Source of the DNA: an uncultured Roseicyclus sp.
GTDB lineage: Bacteria > Pseudomonadota > Alphaproteobacteria > Rhodobacterales > Rhodobacteraceae
Assembly (NCBI GenBank): GCA_947494975.1
Contig: CANLXA010000007.1
Span: 1 to 48,663, forward strand
DNA: 48,663 nucleotides
Direction: 5' to 3'
Shown: positions 16,030 through 24,524 of the stretch, piece after piece
Layout: every line of letters begins with the position of its first letter
Numbering within the stretch: the stretch's first letter is position 1
The notes under the pieces: generated by a model
Told to the model about the DNA's origin: nothing
The model's database searches: none
Seen by the model: the letters and a program-made list of their open reading frames with translations, nothing else
Made by a program: the position numbers and the translations under genes

Positions 16030-17874
16030 TTAATAGGTTAAGGCGAGAACCCGCAGCGCCTGCGTGCGCAACTCGTTCTGGCGGGAAGTGGCTTGTTCGG
16101 CACCCCAAGTTTCGTTCTCAGCAAGCTGCGTGTTGAGCGACAGGCGCGATCCCTTGAGGACGGGTTTCTTTTGGTCGAACGGTTTATTCGCTGCGCGGTC
16201 GTTCTCGGTAGCGCTGAGCAATGTGAGGTTGCCGAGTTTGTGCAGGTGAGGAAGCATTTCCACTCCCGCGTCCTCGGGTTTCTGTGGGCTGATATGTTCC
16301 AATGTCATCGAACGAATTTCCATGGAAATATCAGGCGACATGACCTTGGGCCGTCCATTCGCGGGCCCTTTGTACCAAGCAGACATGACCTCCAGAAGGG
16401 CTAGCAAGTACTTGAGTTCCTTCTTGTTCTTTTCGTATTCAAGTCCGTCCAACTGGCGTGTGAGCGCGTCGTCCGTCGCTGATTTTTCCAGCAGGCCATT
16501 TAAGACTGCTTCCAGCTCTTTAAGGTGGAATTGATCCGGTTCTGTTCGAAGGGTCGTGATGACCGGGCCAATTTTGCGGTCGTACTCGCCAATACGTGCT
16601 CGCGCCAACACGCCATAACGGAAGGCAAATCTGTCCACCACGCAAAGAAGCTGCTCCAACTCTTCGCTCTCAAGTTTTTTTGCCGCACAGACCAGTGGTA
16701 ATATCCAATGTTGCTTCAGTTCACCGAGCGTGAAGGCTAAACGAGTCGACATAACTCTCGTGAGGTTGAGACCTCCGCCAGGAACATCGCCGTCCGAAAG
16801 CGCCTTCATCTCCGACATATCTTTTTGGAGAGTTTGAACTCGGCCAAGCAGTGATCTTGCCTTATCAACGCCTAAAGGCTTGGCGTCTTGCAACTCCTCG
16901 AAATGCAGGGCCTCGAACTCAGCGGACGTTCTAGCCGTATTGAATCTCTTCCCAGTCCGAGCCTGATAGCTAAGTTTAAGAAATTCGTCCGGATCGTCTG
17001 AAATGCCTGCAATCTGTTTCCATGCGGCGGCCAACGCTTCCCGCTCGGACTGCTCCAGTCGCTGTTCAGTGCGTTCCATGGTGGTTGCTCGCAGGAGGTC
17101 ACAGTCGCTGACAGGAAGGCCGCGGTTGTTCAAGACCCGAAAGATCAGGCTCGCATGTTGAGGTGCCTTCGCCTCAATGTGGACAACCTCCCAATCCTCG
17201 AGAAGGCTCACATAAAATTCGTTGAGAGCTTTGAATTCGCCGGCTTTCGAGCCTGTATCGTTGCGTCGCTCCGAAAGCATCGCAAAACAGGCCTCGTAGG
17301 CCTCTTTTAGCAACTCATGCGACGTTAGGATCGGCTCTACATCATCGCCACGCAATAGCTGCTTAAACACTGCATCGTCTGCATCGTTCAAAGTCAGCGG
17401 ATAGACATCCTTGGTTTCCAAAAAAACCAGGTCGCTGCTTGTTATGAACCGTGTGCTCAAGGTTGCTGCCATCGTCGTCAGCGCGGATGACTCTTCTGGC
17501 AATTCAGCTGCCAGAGAAGCTGAGGCATCCAAACAGTGCTGTCTGAGGCTCGCAACAAAGAGCAAAAAGGTAGCAAACCTCTGTTGCCCATCGATGACGT
17601 CTCGTGCTGGGCGTACCATCCCACGAGGACTTCGAGGCGAAGTTACAACTGAGCCAAAGAAGTGACGCTCTCTCTCTCCTTCCATCCGCCGGTCCCAACA
17701 CCTGCGCACATCATCCAAAAAGGCGTCGATTTGCTCACTACTCCATTCAAATGCACGCTGATACGTCGGTACGCGGAACACAGTCATGCCGCCCAACAAC
17801 GCGGATACAGTAGTTGGCGTTGCCCGCTGGCAAAGAAGATCCTGCACTTGCTCCATGCTAAAGCTAACCGCCAA
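16030..17874 (-). CDS. DUF262-DUF1524 nuclease (GmrSD/SspE-like), dnd-linked restriction
   Basis: A 614-residue protein with an N-terminal DUF262 domain (FRVPTYQRAFEWS at 33-45, HFFGSVVTS, and the nucleotide-binding DVIDGQQRF at 92-100) and a C-terminal DUF1524 HNH-type nuclease domain from about 520 (LEHISPQ, then HKLGNLTLL, N...NKPFDQKK). This architecture occurs in the type IV enzyme GmrSD and in SspE, the phosphorothioate-dependent nuclease of the Ssp system. Its stop is two bases from the dndA stop on the opposite strand. It is the last gene of a five-gene minus-strand operon and overlaps its upstream neighbour by 11 bases. I infer it to be the DNA-cutting arm of the Dnd defence. Confidence 0.88.
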   Translation of the reverse strand: MAVSFSMEQVQDLLCQRATPTTVSALLGGMTVFRVPTYQRAFEWSSEQIDAFLDDVRRCWDRRMEGERERHFFGSVVTSPRSPRGMVRPARDVIDGQQRFATFLLFVASLRQHCLDASASLAAELPEESSALTTMAATLSTRFITSSDLVFLETKDVYPLTLNDADDAVFKQLLRGDDVEPILTSHELLKEAYEACFAMLSERRNDTGSKAGEFKALNEFYVSLLEDWEVVHIEAKAPQHASLIFRVLNNRGLPVSDCDLLRATTMERTEQRLEQSEREALAAAWKQIAGISDDPDEFLKLSYQARTGKRFNTARTSAEFEALHFEELQDAKPLGVDKARSLLGRVQTLQKDMSEMKALSDGDVPGGGLNLTRVMSTRLAFTLGELKQHWILPLVCAAKKLESEELEQLLCVVDRFAFRYGVLARARIGEYDRKIGPVITTLRTEPDQFHLKELEAVLNGLLEKSATDDALTRQLDGLEYEKNKKELKYLLALLEVMSAWYKGPANGRPKVMSPDISMEIRSMTLEHISPQKPEDAGVEMLPHLHKLGNLTLLSATENDRAANKPFDQKKPVLKGSRLSLNTQLAENETWGAEQATSRQNELRTQALRVLALTY

Positions 17875-18385
17875 TTTCTTTCGCTAAAATGTCTTGGTAC
17901 CGCATTAAAAAATTCGCTGGGTCGGTGGGGCGCGCACCCATCTTGGATCGAAGCAATTCAAATCCGCCAGCGGCATAGAGATTTAATGAATGCATCCCCG
18001 CCGCGGACAAACGCGTCGGCGAGGCTACTTGAAGAAGCCTTGAAATCGACCGCTCCGCCTGACGTTCTGAGTACTCCTCAGAAGACAGCGCAGTAACTTC
18101 AGCATCTACCAGCAATCCGGCAATATACTCTCGGTAGGGTTCATACTCGTTGGGGTAGGTTTGTATAAAAACCGTCCCGTCCAGCATCTCATCGCTACCC
18201 ATTCGTTTCGACGCCAAGCCCAACATGAGGCCCGCGTAGTAGGCGTCGAACAAAATAAGAGACCCTCGAGCAACGTCCGAAGACCGTGTACTGCTAAACA
18301 TCCTTTGACCCGAGTAGTCAAAATAGCTTCGAGCACTCTCGTGGAGAACAAAACCTCTGGCTCGCGGCTCTTGCTCGGAGGTCAT
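17864..18385 (-). CDS. 173-residue protein of a dnd-linked operon, unknown function
   Basis: A mostly helical protein starting MTSEQEPRARGFVLHESARS, with no membrane span, signal peptide or motif I recognise. It starts at an ATG overlapping the upstream ATPase stop by four bases and ends 11 bases inside the DUF262 gene, so translation is coupled on both sides. Its position between an SMC-like ATPase and a nuclease suggests an adaptor or accessory subunit, comparable to the small partners of other ATPase-nuclease complexes. That role is inferred from context only. Confidence 0.75.
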   Translation of the reverse strand: MTSEQEPRARGFVLHESARSYFDYSGQRMFSSTRSSDVARGSLILFDAYYAGLMLGLASKRMGSDEMLDGTVFIQTYPNEYEPYREYIAGLLVDAEVTALSSEEYSERQAERSISRLLQVASPTRLSAAGMHSLNLYAAGGFELLRSKMGARPTDPANFLMRYQDILAKEIGG

Positions 18386-20313
18386 GCAGATACTCCGTTG
18401 CTTTGAAACTGGAAAAAGTGTTCTTTGTCATCGTCAATAATTACAGAACCGTCGTTTCGACTAATTGACGCTGTAACAAATTGAGTATCGGCTCTGCTTT
18501 CAAATGCGTCCGCAAATCCCTCTCTTTCGCTTGAAATTACGAAGACGATTAATTGCTCGAAAATCTTCGGGATCAGCGCGCCAACATTGCTCCGTAGATC
18601 CAAATCAAGGGAAACGGCGGGTGAGTCTACGATGAAGGGCAGACGAGCGGGCGCCTCTGCAAGGAGAGCGGTCAGGAAAGCATAGCAGACTGCTAGTTTC
18701 TGACCCTCACTAGCGCCATCTTTTGGAAGGTCCTCTTCGTTTACAAGGTGCAGCCGTCCCTCGATCTTTGACACTCGAATGATCTCATTGTCCAAAATGC
18801 GCGAGAGTTGTGCGTTGGTTCGGTCTCTGACGAACGACCGCAGTCTCTTCTTTGCAAGCGCGCGCGCCTGGCCTGCTGCCTCTATCAGTGTGTCAGCTGC
18901 AGCAAAGTACTGATTATTTGCTCTTGCCGTCTTGAACGCCTTTTCGCGCTTCCTCGTGACGGCCTCGCACGCTGGAAGATTGATCTTCCAATCCACGTCA
19001 TCGAGCGATGGAGGTTCCTCTGTTAGAAACTGAAGAGAGAGGTTCTTACGGGTCCGTTCCTCAACCAGTTTTTCCTTCTCTGAAGTGAGCTGACTGATTT
19101 CATCGATACCAGCCTGGGCTTTCTCGATATCCAACCGGCTTCTCTCTTGACCGACAGAGGTGTACCGATCTTCTGCCTCGCTTAGTTCAAGAACAACATC
19201 CGAGAGCGGTCTTCGATCGGCTTGGTCCGTGAGTTTGTATCGAATGTCATTTATCACGCTTACCTGCTCGTCACCAAGATAGTCGTCGGCGTGCGATAAT
19301 ATGTGTTGACGTTTCTCATCATCTAGCTCTTCGCCACAGATGCAGTTTGGTTTTTGTGCCAAGAGTTCAAAGAAGGACTTTGACGATCGAGGGAGATTTC
19401 GAGTTTTGAGCGCCGCGCTGAGTGCCTTCAGGCGGGTTTCAACGAACGGATGGACACTTAAAGGGGAGCGAAAGCTTGAAATGGCGTCCAGTGAGAATGC
19501 TGAAATGTCGCTCGCGGCTTTCTTGCTTCGATCTTCAATATCCTGTTGGCGCTCTCTAAACTCATCAGCTTCAAACCCCAATTGCCGACAGCGCTCATCA
19601 ATAGCCGTAATTCGATCTCTTATTTGTCCAAGGCTCCGGTCTAATCCTTCTTTCTCATTTCGCAGTCTGACGAGTATTTTGTTGGCATCGTTGTACTCGC
19701 GTTCGCGTTGGTCGACGGCTGACTGCTCGGTTGCCGACGAGACATCTCGGTTCCGGGATTTTCGATCGGCTTTGAGCGAATTAATCTCTCTTATCAAATC
19801 CGCAAATGCGTCGGTGCGGTATAGGGCCTCAATCGCCCTGTCAGCAACGGACGGGCCATCCTTGAGCATGTCTTTGGCCAGCTCTCCATCGAACACATAG
19901 AGCTCAATGCTTCGCTTTAGCGCATCTGCCATAAGCGGGTCCACTGCGGCCAGTAGATGACCCCTTTTTTTGCCTTCTTGAACGGTGGTCGTGTAGAAGA
20001 AATGCCGATCCATCTCGAAGTCAAACTCAATCCGGATAGAAACCCTTTCGTCCTTGATCAACAGATTAAGCGCGAAGAAAGCGCTCTTAACGGTCCGGTC
20101 AGCTTGTAGCGCTGATATTGAGAGGGACTTGTCCAGTTCGCCAGATAAGGCAGACCGCAAAAGCGCCATTGTTGTCGTTTTACCGGTGCCGTTCGGCATC
20201 TGCAGAAGCGCATGCCTATACTTGTCGGGCTTCAGCTCAATATGAGCATCGCGCAAGTATCCACGAAGTCCCTTTGCATCCCAACCAAGGAGGAGAACAT
20301 TACTTGTCGTCAC
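18382..20313 (-). CDS. SMC/DndD-like coiled-coil ATPase of the restriction operon
   Basis: A 643-residue ABC-type ATPase distinct from DndD. The Walker A is QMPNGTGKTTT (38-48). ELYVFDGELAKDML near 150 parallels the FFFDGEKI block of DndD. A long coiled coil follows, broken at mid-protein by a cysteine pair (KPNCICGEEL, a C-x-C rather than a standard CxxC zinc hook). The signature region is GASEGQKLAVCYAF, and the Walker B is LPFIVDSPAVSLDLDLR, followed by VFVISSERE. It resembles SMC-like ATPases of phage-defence complexes. It overlaps the genes on both sides (14 and 4 bases). I infer that it forms a DNA-sensing or translocating complex with the helicase and nuclease. Confidence 0.85.
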   Translation of the reverse strand: MTTSNVLLLGWDAKGLRGYLRDAHIELKPDKYRHALLQMPNGTGKTTTMALLRSALSGELDKSLSISALQADRTVKSAFFALNLLIKDERVSIRIEFDFEMDRHFFYTTTVQEGKKRGHLLAAVDPLMADALKRSIELYVFDGELAKDMLKDGPSVADRAIEALYRTDAFADLIREINSLKADRKSRNRDVSSATEQSAVDQREREYNDANKILVRLRNEKEGLDRSLGQIRDRITAIDERCRQLGFEADEFRERQQDIEDRSKKAASDISAFSLDAISSFRSPLSVHPFVETRLKALSAALKTRNLPRSSKSFFELLAQKPNCICGEELDDEKRQHILSHADDYLGDEQVSVINDIRYKLTDQADRRPLSDVVLELSEAEDRYTSVGQERSRLDIEKAQAGIDEISQLTSEKEKLVEERTRKNLSLQFLTEEPPSLDDVDWKINLPACEAVTRKREKAFKTARANNQYFAAADTLIEAAGQARALAKKRLRSFVRDRTNAQLSRILDNEIIRVSKIEGRLHLVNEEDLPKDGASEGQKLAVCYAFLTALLAEAPARLPFIVDSPAVSLDLDLRSNVGALIPKIFEQLIVFVISSEREGFADAFESRADTQFVTASISRNDGSVIIDDDKEHFFQFQSNGVSA

Positions 20314-20506
20314 TCAAAATGTCCTCCTCAAGTATCACGTCGATTGCGCTTTGGATTCTGTCCCGTGGGAGTCTCTGTTCGAGAGTTCCTCTCAATAGGC
20401 GCTCAATGGTATTTTGAACTGAACTGACGTTAGAGGCCTGTTTCGCTGCCTCTTCGATGGCACTTGAGATTTCCGCGCCGGCACTACGTGCTGTGGAATT
20501 GGTCAA
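20300..20506 (-). CDS. 68-residue helical protein of the restriction operon
   Basis: A small soluble protein (MTNSTARSAGAEISSAIEEA..., ending DVILEEDILSDDK), Ala/Ser-rich at the N-terminus with an amphipathic helix in the second half. No family is recognised. It is supported as a gene by its four-base overlap with the helicase stop upstream and its 14-base overlap with the ATPase start downstream; it fills the space between two large genes exactly. It is probably a subunit or stabiliser of the ATPase or helicase. The role is unknown. Confidence 0.7.
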   Translation of the reverse strand: MTNSTARSAGAEISSAIEEAAKQASNVSSVQNTIERLLRGTLEQRLPRDRIQSAIDVILEEDILSDDK

Positions 20507-22413
20507 TTCTCTTCCCTCCTGGTCGTGCTCAGCGCCTTAAGCCATTCATAGCGGTTTGCATCGGTTGTGTCGCTAACCTCTGTATCCCCCAGATCCACAA
20601 AATCTAGGAGATGCGCGCGTTTCGCTTTGTTGGCAGGATCGGTGCGCAAACACCGCCCGAGTCGTTGAATCGTCTCCAACTTCGCCCGTGCCGAGGCAAA
20701 CAGCACGATATTCTTAACCGAACTGATGTCTATGCCCTCGGAGAGCCGGTGGCAGCTAACCAGGCAATCTAGCCTACCGTCCGAGAAGTCCGTCAAGCGC
20801 GCAGACTCGTCTCCTTCGTAGTAGGTCCCAAACACGATGCCGGCATCCATCAATAGGCTTTGCACCTGCTCGCCATAAGACCGCGTCTCAACAAATATGA
20901 GCGTGCGATTGCAAATCTCGGGATGGGCATCCAGATAGTTCTCGAACGGATGTAATTTCTCCGCTGACACCTTTCGAACTCGTGCGATGTCTCTGTAGAG
21001 AGCGTCATCTGACACGAGGTCTCCCGCTGCCTTTCTTCCATGATGGCGTTTTATGACATTGCGGATTTCTGCGCGGTCTTCGTCAGAAAGCGAGTACTCC
21101 AAGGCGGTGTAGTCAAACTCACAGAGTATGCCGCGTCGAATTGCGTCTTCGACCTCGAACCTGAAGACGACTGGTCCGATCTCCGACTCGATGAAGGCGT
21201 TCCCGTCTTCGTCGTATTCTCTGTCAGGCGTTGCGCTCAGACCCAGTCGAAACGCAAGCGGAGAAACCTTACCGGAAAGCGCCTCGACTTGCGATGCAGA
21301 CCCGAAACTGTGGACCTCGTCGCACACAATGAGAGACGACTTCTGAGGATCAGGGGAACCAGGTAGATACTCGGAGAGGAAGTGATGGGAAACCAACAAG
21401 AGCCGCTTGCCGCGGCTGGCCAAGAACCGGGCGCCTTCCCGGTTCTTTCCAAACTGCCGGAACACGCGATACTCGCTATTGGCGACAAGCTCGCGAAACC
21501 ATTGCTCAAGTAAGTCGTTCCCCCGCATAGTAACAACGACCGTGTCCACGGCACCGGAGGATGTCAATTCGTCGATTATCCGCAGGGCAGTCCGTGTCTT
21601 TCCAGTGCCGGTCGCCATCTCAAGAACGCCATGGCCGTGCGTCAGGAAACGGCGGACTGCCTCGTCTTGATGGCGCCAGCGCCGGTCGACATTTTGTCCC
21701 CGACGGCCGCTTTGCCCAGAACGATAGAACTGAGCGATGTTTCTACGAAGTGCTTCGGGCACGTCAAAGCACTGCACATTAGGGTCTGCATTGCTCCAAA
21801 TCCGATCAAAACGTTCGCGGTGTGACTTCACGCGCGAAGCGTCGCGTTGGTCATCCCAGCTAACAAATATGTCGAGACTTTCGAAGTTGCGTCCGGCCTT
21901 CTCCGTCTCATTCTGGCTCCCGTGGAACACGACCACGTCGCCGGTCTCGTCCCGAAAAATCCCGATCTTGGGATGGTAGTCTCCGCTGAGTTTTCCCGTC
22001 GGAATTGCAATGCGAATGGTGAGTAGCTCCTCGGCAATCATGTAGGACAGGGTCTGAACGGGCTTGGAACTCGCACATTTCTCAAGCTCCTCGACCTCCT
22101 GCCGAAGCGCCTCGAGAAGTAGATCATTGTGCATGGCATCTGCGCCCTCTTTGAGCGCCGCCCAGTCTTCCGGTTTGAGCATCGGGCTCGTGACCAAGCG
22201 CATGGAACCTCCATTCTCGGCGAAACCGGCAATACCCGATGCCACGCGCTGGAGCCAGGTTGACGTGAAAAAGCCCACGCCTCGGTCGTAGGAGACAGAA
22301 TGACTGAGGCATGGGTTCATTAAGACCTCATCGATGTCATCCGACGAGGTGTCGACGTCTGATGGAAACGTGAGAGATTTTAAAGACTTGGGCATTCTTC
22401 GATCGTGCAACAT
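20503..22413 (-). CDS. Superfamily 2 helicase with N-terminal phospholipase-D-like nuclease domain
   Basis: A 636-residue protein. Residues 1-230 are PLD-like, with HPKIGIFRD (His147, Lys149) followed by VFHGSQNETEKAGRNFESLD, one HKD-type active-site half. Residues 245-636 are a DEAD/H helicase: EMATGTGKTRTA (motif I, 265-276), LIVCDEVHSFGS (motif II, 361-372), LSATPDRE (motif III), TLIFVETRSYG, LSEGIDISSVKNIVLF (motif V) and TIQRLGRCLRTD (motif VI). It heads the convergent operon and overlaps the next gene by four bases. A second ATG at 22395 is a possible start. The fusion of a PLD nuclease with a helicase is common in defence loci and fits unwinding and cutting of unmodified DNA. Confidence 0.9.
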   Translation of the reverse strand: MLHDRRMPKSLKSLTFPSDVDTSSDDIDEVLMNPCLSHSVSYDRGVGFFTSTWLQRVASGIAGFAENGGSMRLVTSPMLKPEDWAALKEGADAMHNDLLLEALRQEVEELEKCASSKPVQTLSYMIAEELLTIRIAIPTGKLSGDYHPKIGIFRDETGDVVVFHGSQNETEKAGRNFESLDIFVSWDDQRDASRVKSHRERFDRIWSNADPNVQCFDVPEALRRNIAQFYRSGQSGRRGQNVDRRWRHQDEAVRRFLTHGHGVLEMATGTGKTRTALRIIDELTSSGAVDTVVVTMRGNDLLEQWFRELVANSEYRVFRQFGKNREGARFLASRGKRLLLVSHHFLSEYLPGSPDPQKSSLIVCDEVHSFGSASQVEALSGKVSPLAFRLGLSATPDREYDEDGNAFIESEIGPVVFRFEVEDAIRRGILCEFDYTALEYSLSDEDRAEIRNVIKRHHGRKAAGDLVSDDALYRDIARVRKVSAEKLHPFENYLDAHPEICNRTLIFVETRSYGEQVQSLLMDAGIVFGTYYEGDESARLTDFSDGRLDCLVSCHRLSEGIDISSVKNIVLFASARAKLETIQRLGRCLRTDPANKAKRAHLLDFVDLGDTEVSDTTDANRYEWLKALSTTRREEN

Positions 22414-22427
22414 ACCGGCACAATATG

Positions 22428-22538
22428 GAAGACACCCAAACCTGGCGCCCTCATCGGGCGCTCAATATGCGCCCACCAGTTCCAGAAACTATATTAGAGA
22501 ATGCCCAAATCAGTAGCCCAGAAGCAGGGGGCTGGACA
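22428..22538 (+). pseudogene. IS3 transposase C-terminal scrap
   Basis: The forward frame reads WRPHRALNMRPPVPETILEN, then AQISSPEAGG, which matches the last 35 residues of the IS3 OrfB at 32500-33781 (TRPHQALNMRPPVPETLLEK, then PSISGPETGG). It ends at GGACA (22534-22538), the outer end of that IS family's inverted repeat. Only this 3' tip is left, just upstream of the helicase operon start. The remaining 22540-22791 shows no gene I can support. Confidence 0.8.
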
Positions 22539-22791
22539 CTTAAGCGCTACGCATTGCTCAAACCCACGGTTGATCGGAAACTCCCTACTCGGCTGGCATC
22601 GAGTGTAGGTCTGGAACGTAACCTAGCTGAGTTTCTTTGGTAGCAAGTCCGGAATGCTATGGCCTTGAGCCAATTCACCTGATTGGAGTGGCCGCACCAG
22701 TTTCGCGTGCGAGAACGAGCCGGAAAGTGCTTCTCCCCTCTCGGCGTAGATGTGTTGCCTTGCCCACGACCCCAAAACAAACGTCAAAGTT

Positions 22792-23394
22792 TCAGGAGCA
22801 CGCCTTGCCAGGTGATTTTTTCTGACCCAATAGATCGGGCCGCGTCTCGAGATACTCTAAGTCAAAGTCATGTTTCGCAGCCAAATCCCTAAGCTCGTCC
22901 AATGGCACCTCGTAAATCGCTCTTCCCGGATCGGCGGGGCCCAGACGAAGCGTCACGTACGCAATGCCGTTTGGTACTAGGAGCGACGCAATCGAACTTA
23001 CGGCCTCATCTCGCTCTTATGTAGGAACGTGCATCCAAACCGCACTGAGAACCACAACGCTGAACCTCTGCGGTGCGTCTTTGACTTGCCTCAGTTCGGG
23101 AAGCGCATCGCTTCGCCACTTAACAGATGTTCCTTAATGCGCTTGCTGCGCTATTTTCAGCATCGCATTTGAGGGCTCGACCGCGACGACGCGGTGACCC
23201 TCTGCAGCAAGCCAGGCAGAGTCTCGGCCCGTTCCGGCACCGACATCAAGAATATCCAGCGTTTGACCAGTGAACCGTTCGGTCGATATCTTAGCCAGCC
23301 CGGGATGCGCCGCCGCGGCCGAAATACCTTCGTAGCTGTCCGCCAAGTCAAGAGCATGGCGATCGTAATATATAGATGCTGTGGGCTCTGTCAT
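22792..23394 (-). pseudogene. Class I SAM-dependent methyltransferase with two internal TAA codons
   Basis: The minus-strand frame from ATG 23394 encodes MTEPTASIYYDRHALDLADS, the SAM-binding motif ILDVGAGTGRDSAWLA, then VVAVEPSNAMLKIAQQAH and a TAA (23134-23136). It continues in the same frame through LPELRQVKDAPQRFSVVVLS and AVWMHVPT to a second TAA (23017-23019), and then ERDEAVSSIASLLVPNGIAY through to a TGA at 22792. The whole 201-codon frame is otherwise intact without a frameshift, so only point mutations have killed it. Small-molecule or tRNA methylation is equally possible; the substrate is unknown. Confidence 0.85.
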
Positions 23395-23481
23395 CGAACT
23401 CGCAACTTTGGACCAGTCTGTTTGTATGCCTGTTGCGATCAGCAATCCAAGGCTTGTTAGACTCGCGATGGCAAGCATTGC

Positions 23482-23907
23482 TTAGAAGGAGCGACGTACA
23501 ACCAGAGGCTTGTTGTACCAGCGATCGCCCTCGGCAGAAACAAAACTCTCTCCGGCTCGAGACTTCAACCAGGCAAGCGTTTGCTCCGTCACATAACGGA
23601 GCCTCTGTATCACGAGGAACAAAGCCGCATTGCCAGCAGTCGCCATGAGAAGCAGAGCGATTTGAAGGAGGGGAGGCCCTTCAACCCTAGAGACACCAAA
23701 CCAAAGCCCACCAGTATGCGTCATCGAGATCAGCGGGATCTACCACATCTGATGATTGAGCGCGGGAAAGGTTTCGTGATTTTGCTCGAAGGCCGCGAGG
23801 TTGAGTTTTTCGGTCTCTGTCTGCTCTGCTGTCAATTTCTCGGTCTCTTTAATAAGCTGGCCCTGACGAAGGTCGGAGGCGCTAGCGAGATATCTGCTCG
23901 ACCTCGG
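23482..23907 (-). pseudogene. Fragment of a small membrane or coiled-coil protein with an internal TAG
   Basis: A minus-strand frame open from 23907 reads LRQGQLIKETEKLTAEQTET, then EKLNLAAFEQNHETFPALNH, then a TAG (23740-23742). It continues in frame with a hydrophobic segment (LLQIALLLMATAGNAALFLV) and a charged tail ending VVRRSF. The charged helix plus single span suggest a membrane-tethered coiled-coil protein. No family was recognised and its beginning cannot be located. It sits directly upstream of the methyltransferase pseudogene, on the same strand. Confidence 0.5.
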
Positions 23908-23930
23908 CTACTTGGGAAAGGGATCAATCA

Positions 23931-24524
23931 GTGACCGTATTCTTTCACGGCAATTTCGGGTTGAACAGAGAGCACATGTCTCTCCTTCTCGCGGAGGGTC
24001 TTGAACATCCGGAATTCAGAGACAAGGACCTCGCAAAGCAATTCGGCTATGGGGCGCCGTTTGCCTCGGCATACCGATCCTGGCTTCACAAAGCCGGTAT
24101 AGTGGAGCTGCGCTTTCCAATCACTCTGACGGAACTTGGTGCGGTGGTACAGCGGATGGACCCGAAGTTTGACAAGGAACCCACTCTTTGGCTCTTGCAC
24201 CAAGAATTGGTGACGGATCCCGAGCGCGCCGAAGCTTGGAATTTCTTCATGGGTGAATTTCGCGCAGCACATCCGCAGTTCTCGAAGGAGGAGCTAAGAG
24301 CAGCATTAGCTATGAAGCTGAGCGCCCACGATGCGAAGCACTTTGGTCCAAAGTCCAAGATGATACCGATCATCGCTCGAAAGCTTTTAGAATGCTATAC
24401 GTCTGCGCAAGCTCTGGGAGGGCTGGGGCTTCTAAATCAACGCGACAGCGGATGGTACGAGTTTTCCGAACCCGTTACTTCTCAGGCATTTAGTTCCGTT
24501 GCTGAACTTGAAGTGGCCTATTGA
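23931..24524 (+). CDS. DUF4007-family protein, possible DNA-binding partner of the defence island
   Basis: A 197-residue protein from a GTG at 23931 with GGGAAAGGGA upstream. It matches the DUF4007 pattern: FFHGNFGLNREHMSLLLAEG (compare FxGHxTFxxRxxWLxKG), a winged-helix-like middle (FASAYRSWLHKAGIVELRF), LTELG, and the diagnostic TLWLLHQELVTDPERAEAWN. Family members are usually nearer 280-300 residues, so this copy may be shortened. DUF4007 genes are often found beside PAPS-reductase/Dnd-type defence genes, and here one lies 1.5 kb from the dnd-linked helicase operon, divergent from pseudogenes. Its molecular role is unknown. Confidence 0.75.
   Translation: MTVFFHGNFGLNREHMSLLLAEGLEHPEFRDKDLAKQFGYGAPFASAYRSWLHKAGIVELRFPITLTELGAVVQRMDPKFDKEPTLWLLHQELVTDPERAEAWNFFMGEFRAAHPQFSKEELRAALAMKLSAHDAKHFGPKSKMIPIIARKLLECYTSAQALGGLGLLNQRDSGWYEFSEPVTSQAFSSVAELEVAY

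Noticed and set aside
22735-22775. CCCCTCTCGGC at 22735 looks like one end of the short palindromic element
   Set aside because: The other end is poor (GCCTTGCCCACG instead of CCTGCCGGGCAGTG) and no interrupted gene can be shown; it could be a decayed copy but cannot be supported.
22547-22780. A 77-residue minus-strand frame after the IS3 scrap
   Set aside because: No start signal, no family and unusual composition; treated as non-coding debris.
23017-23136. Possible stop-codon recoding in the methyltransferase frame
   Set aside because: TAA is used as a normal stop by other genes here, and neighbouring elements are also decayed; a pseudogene is simpler.
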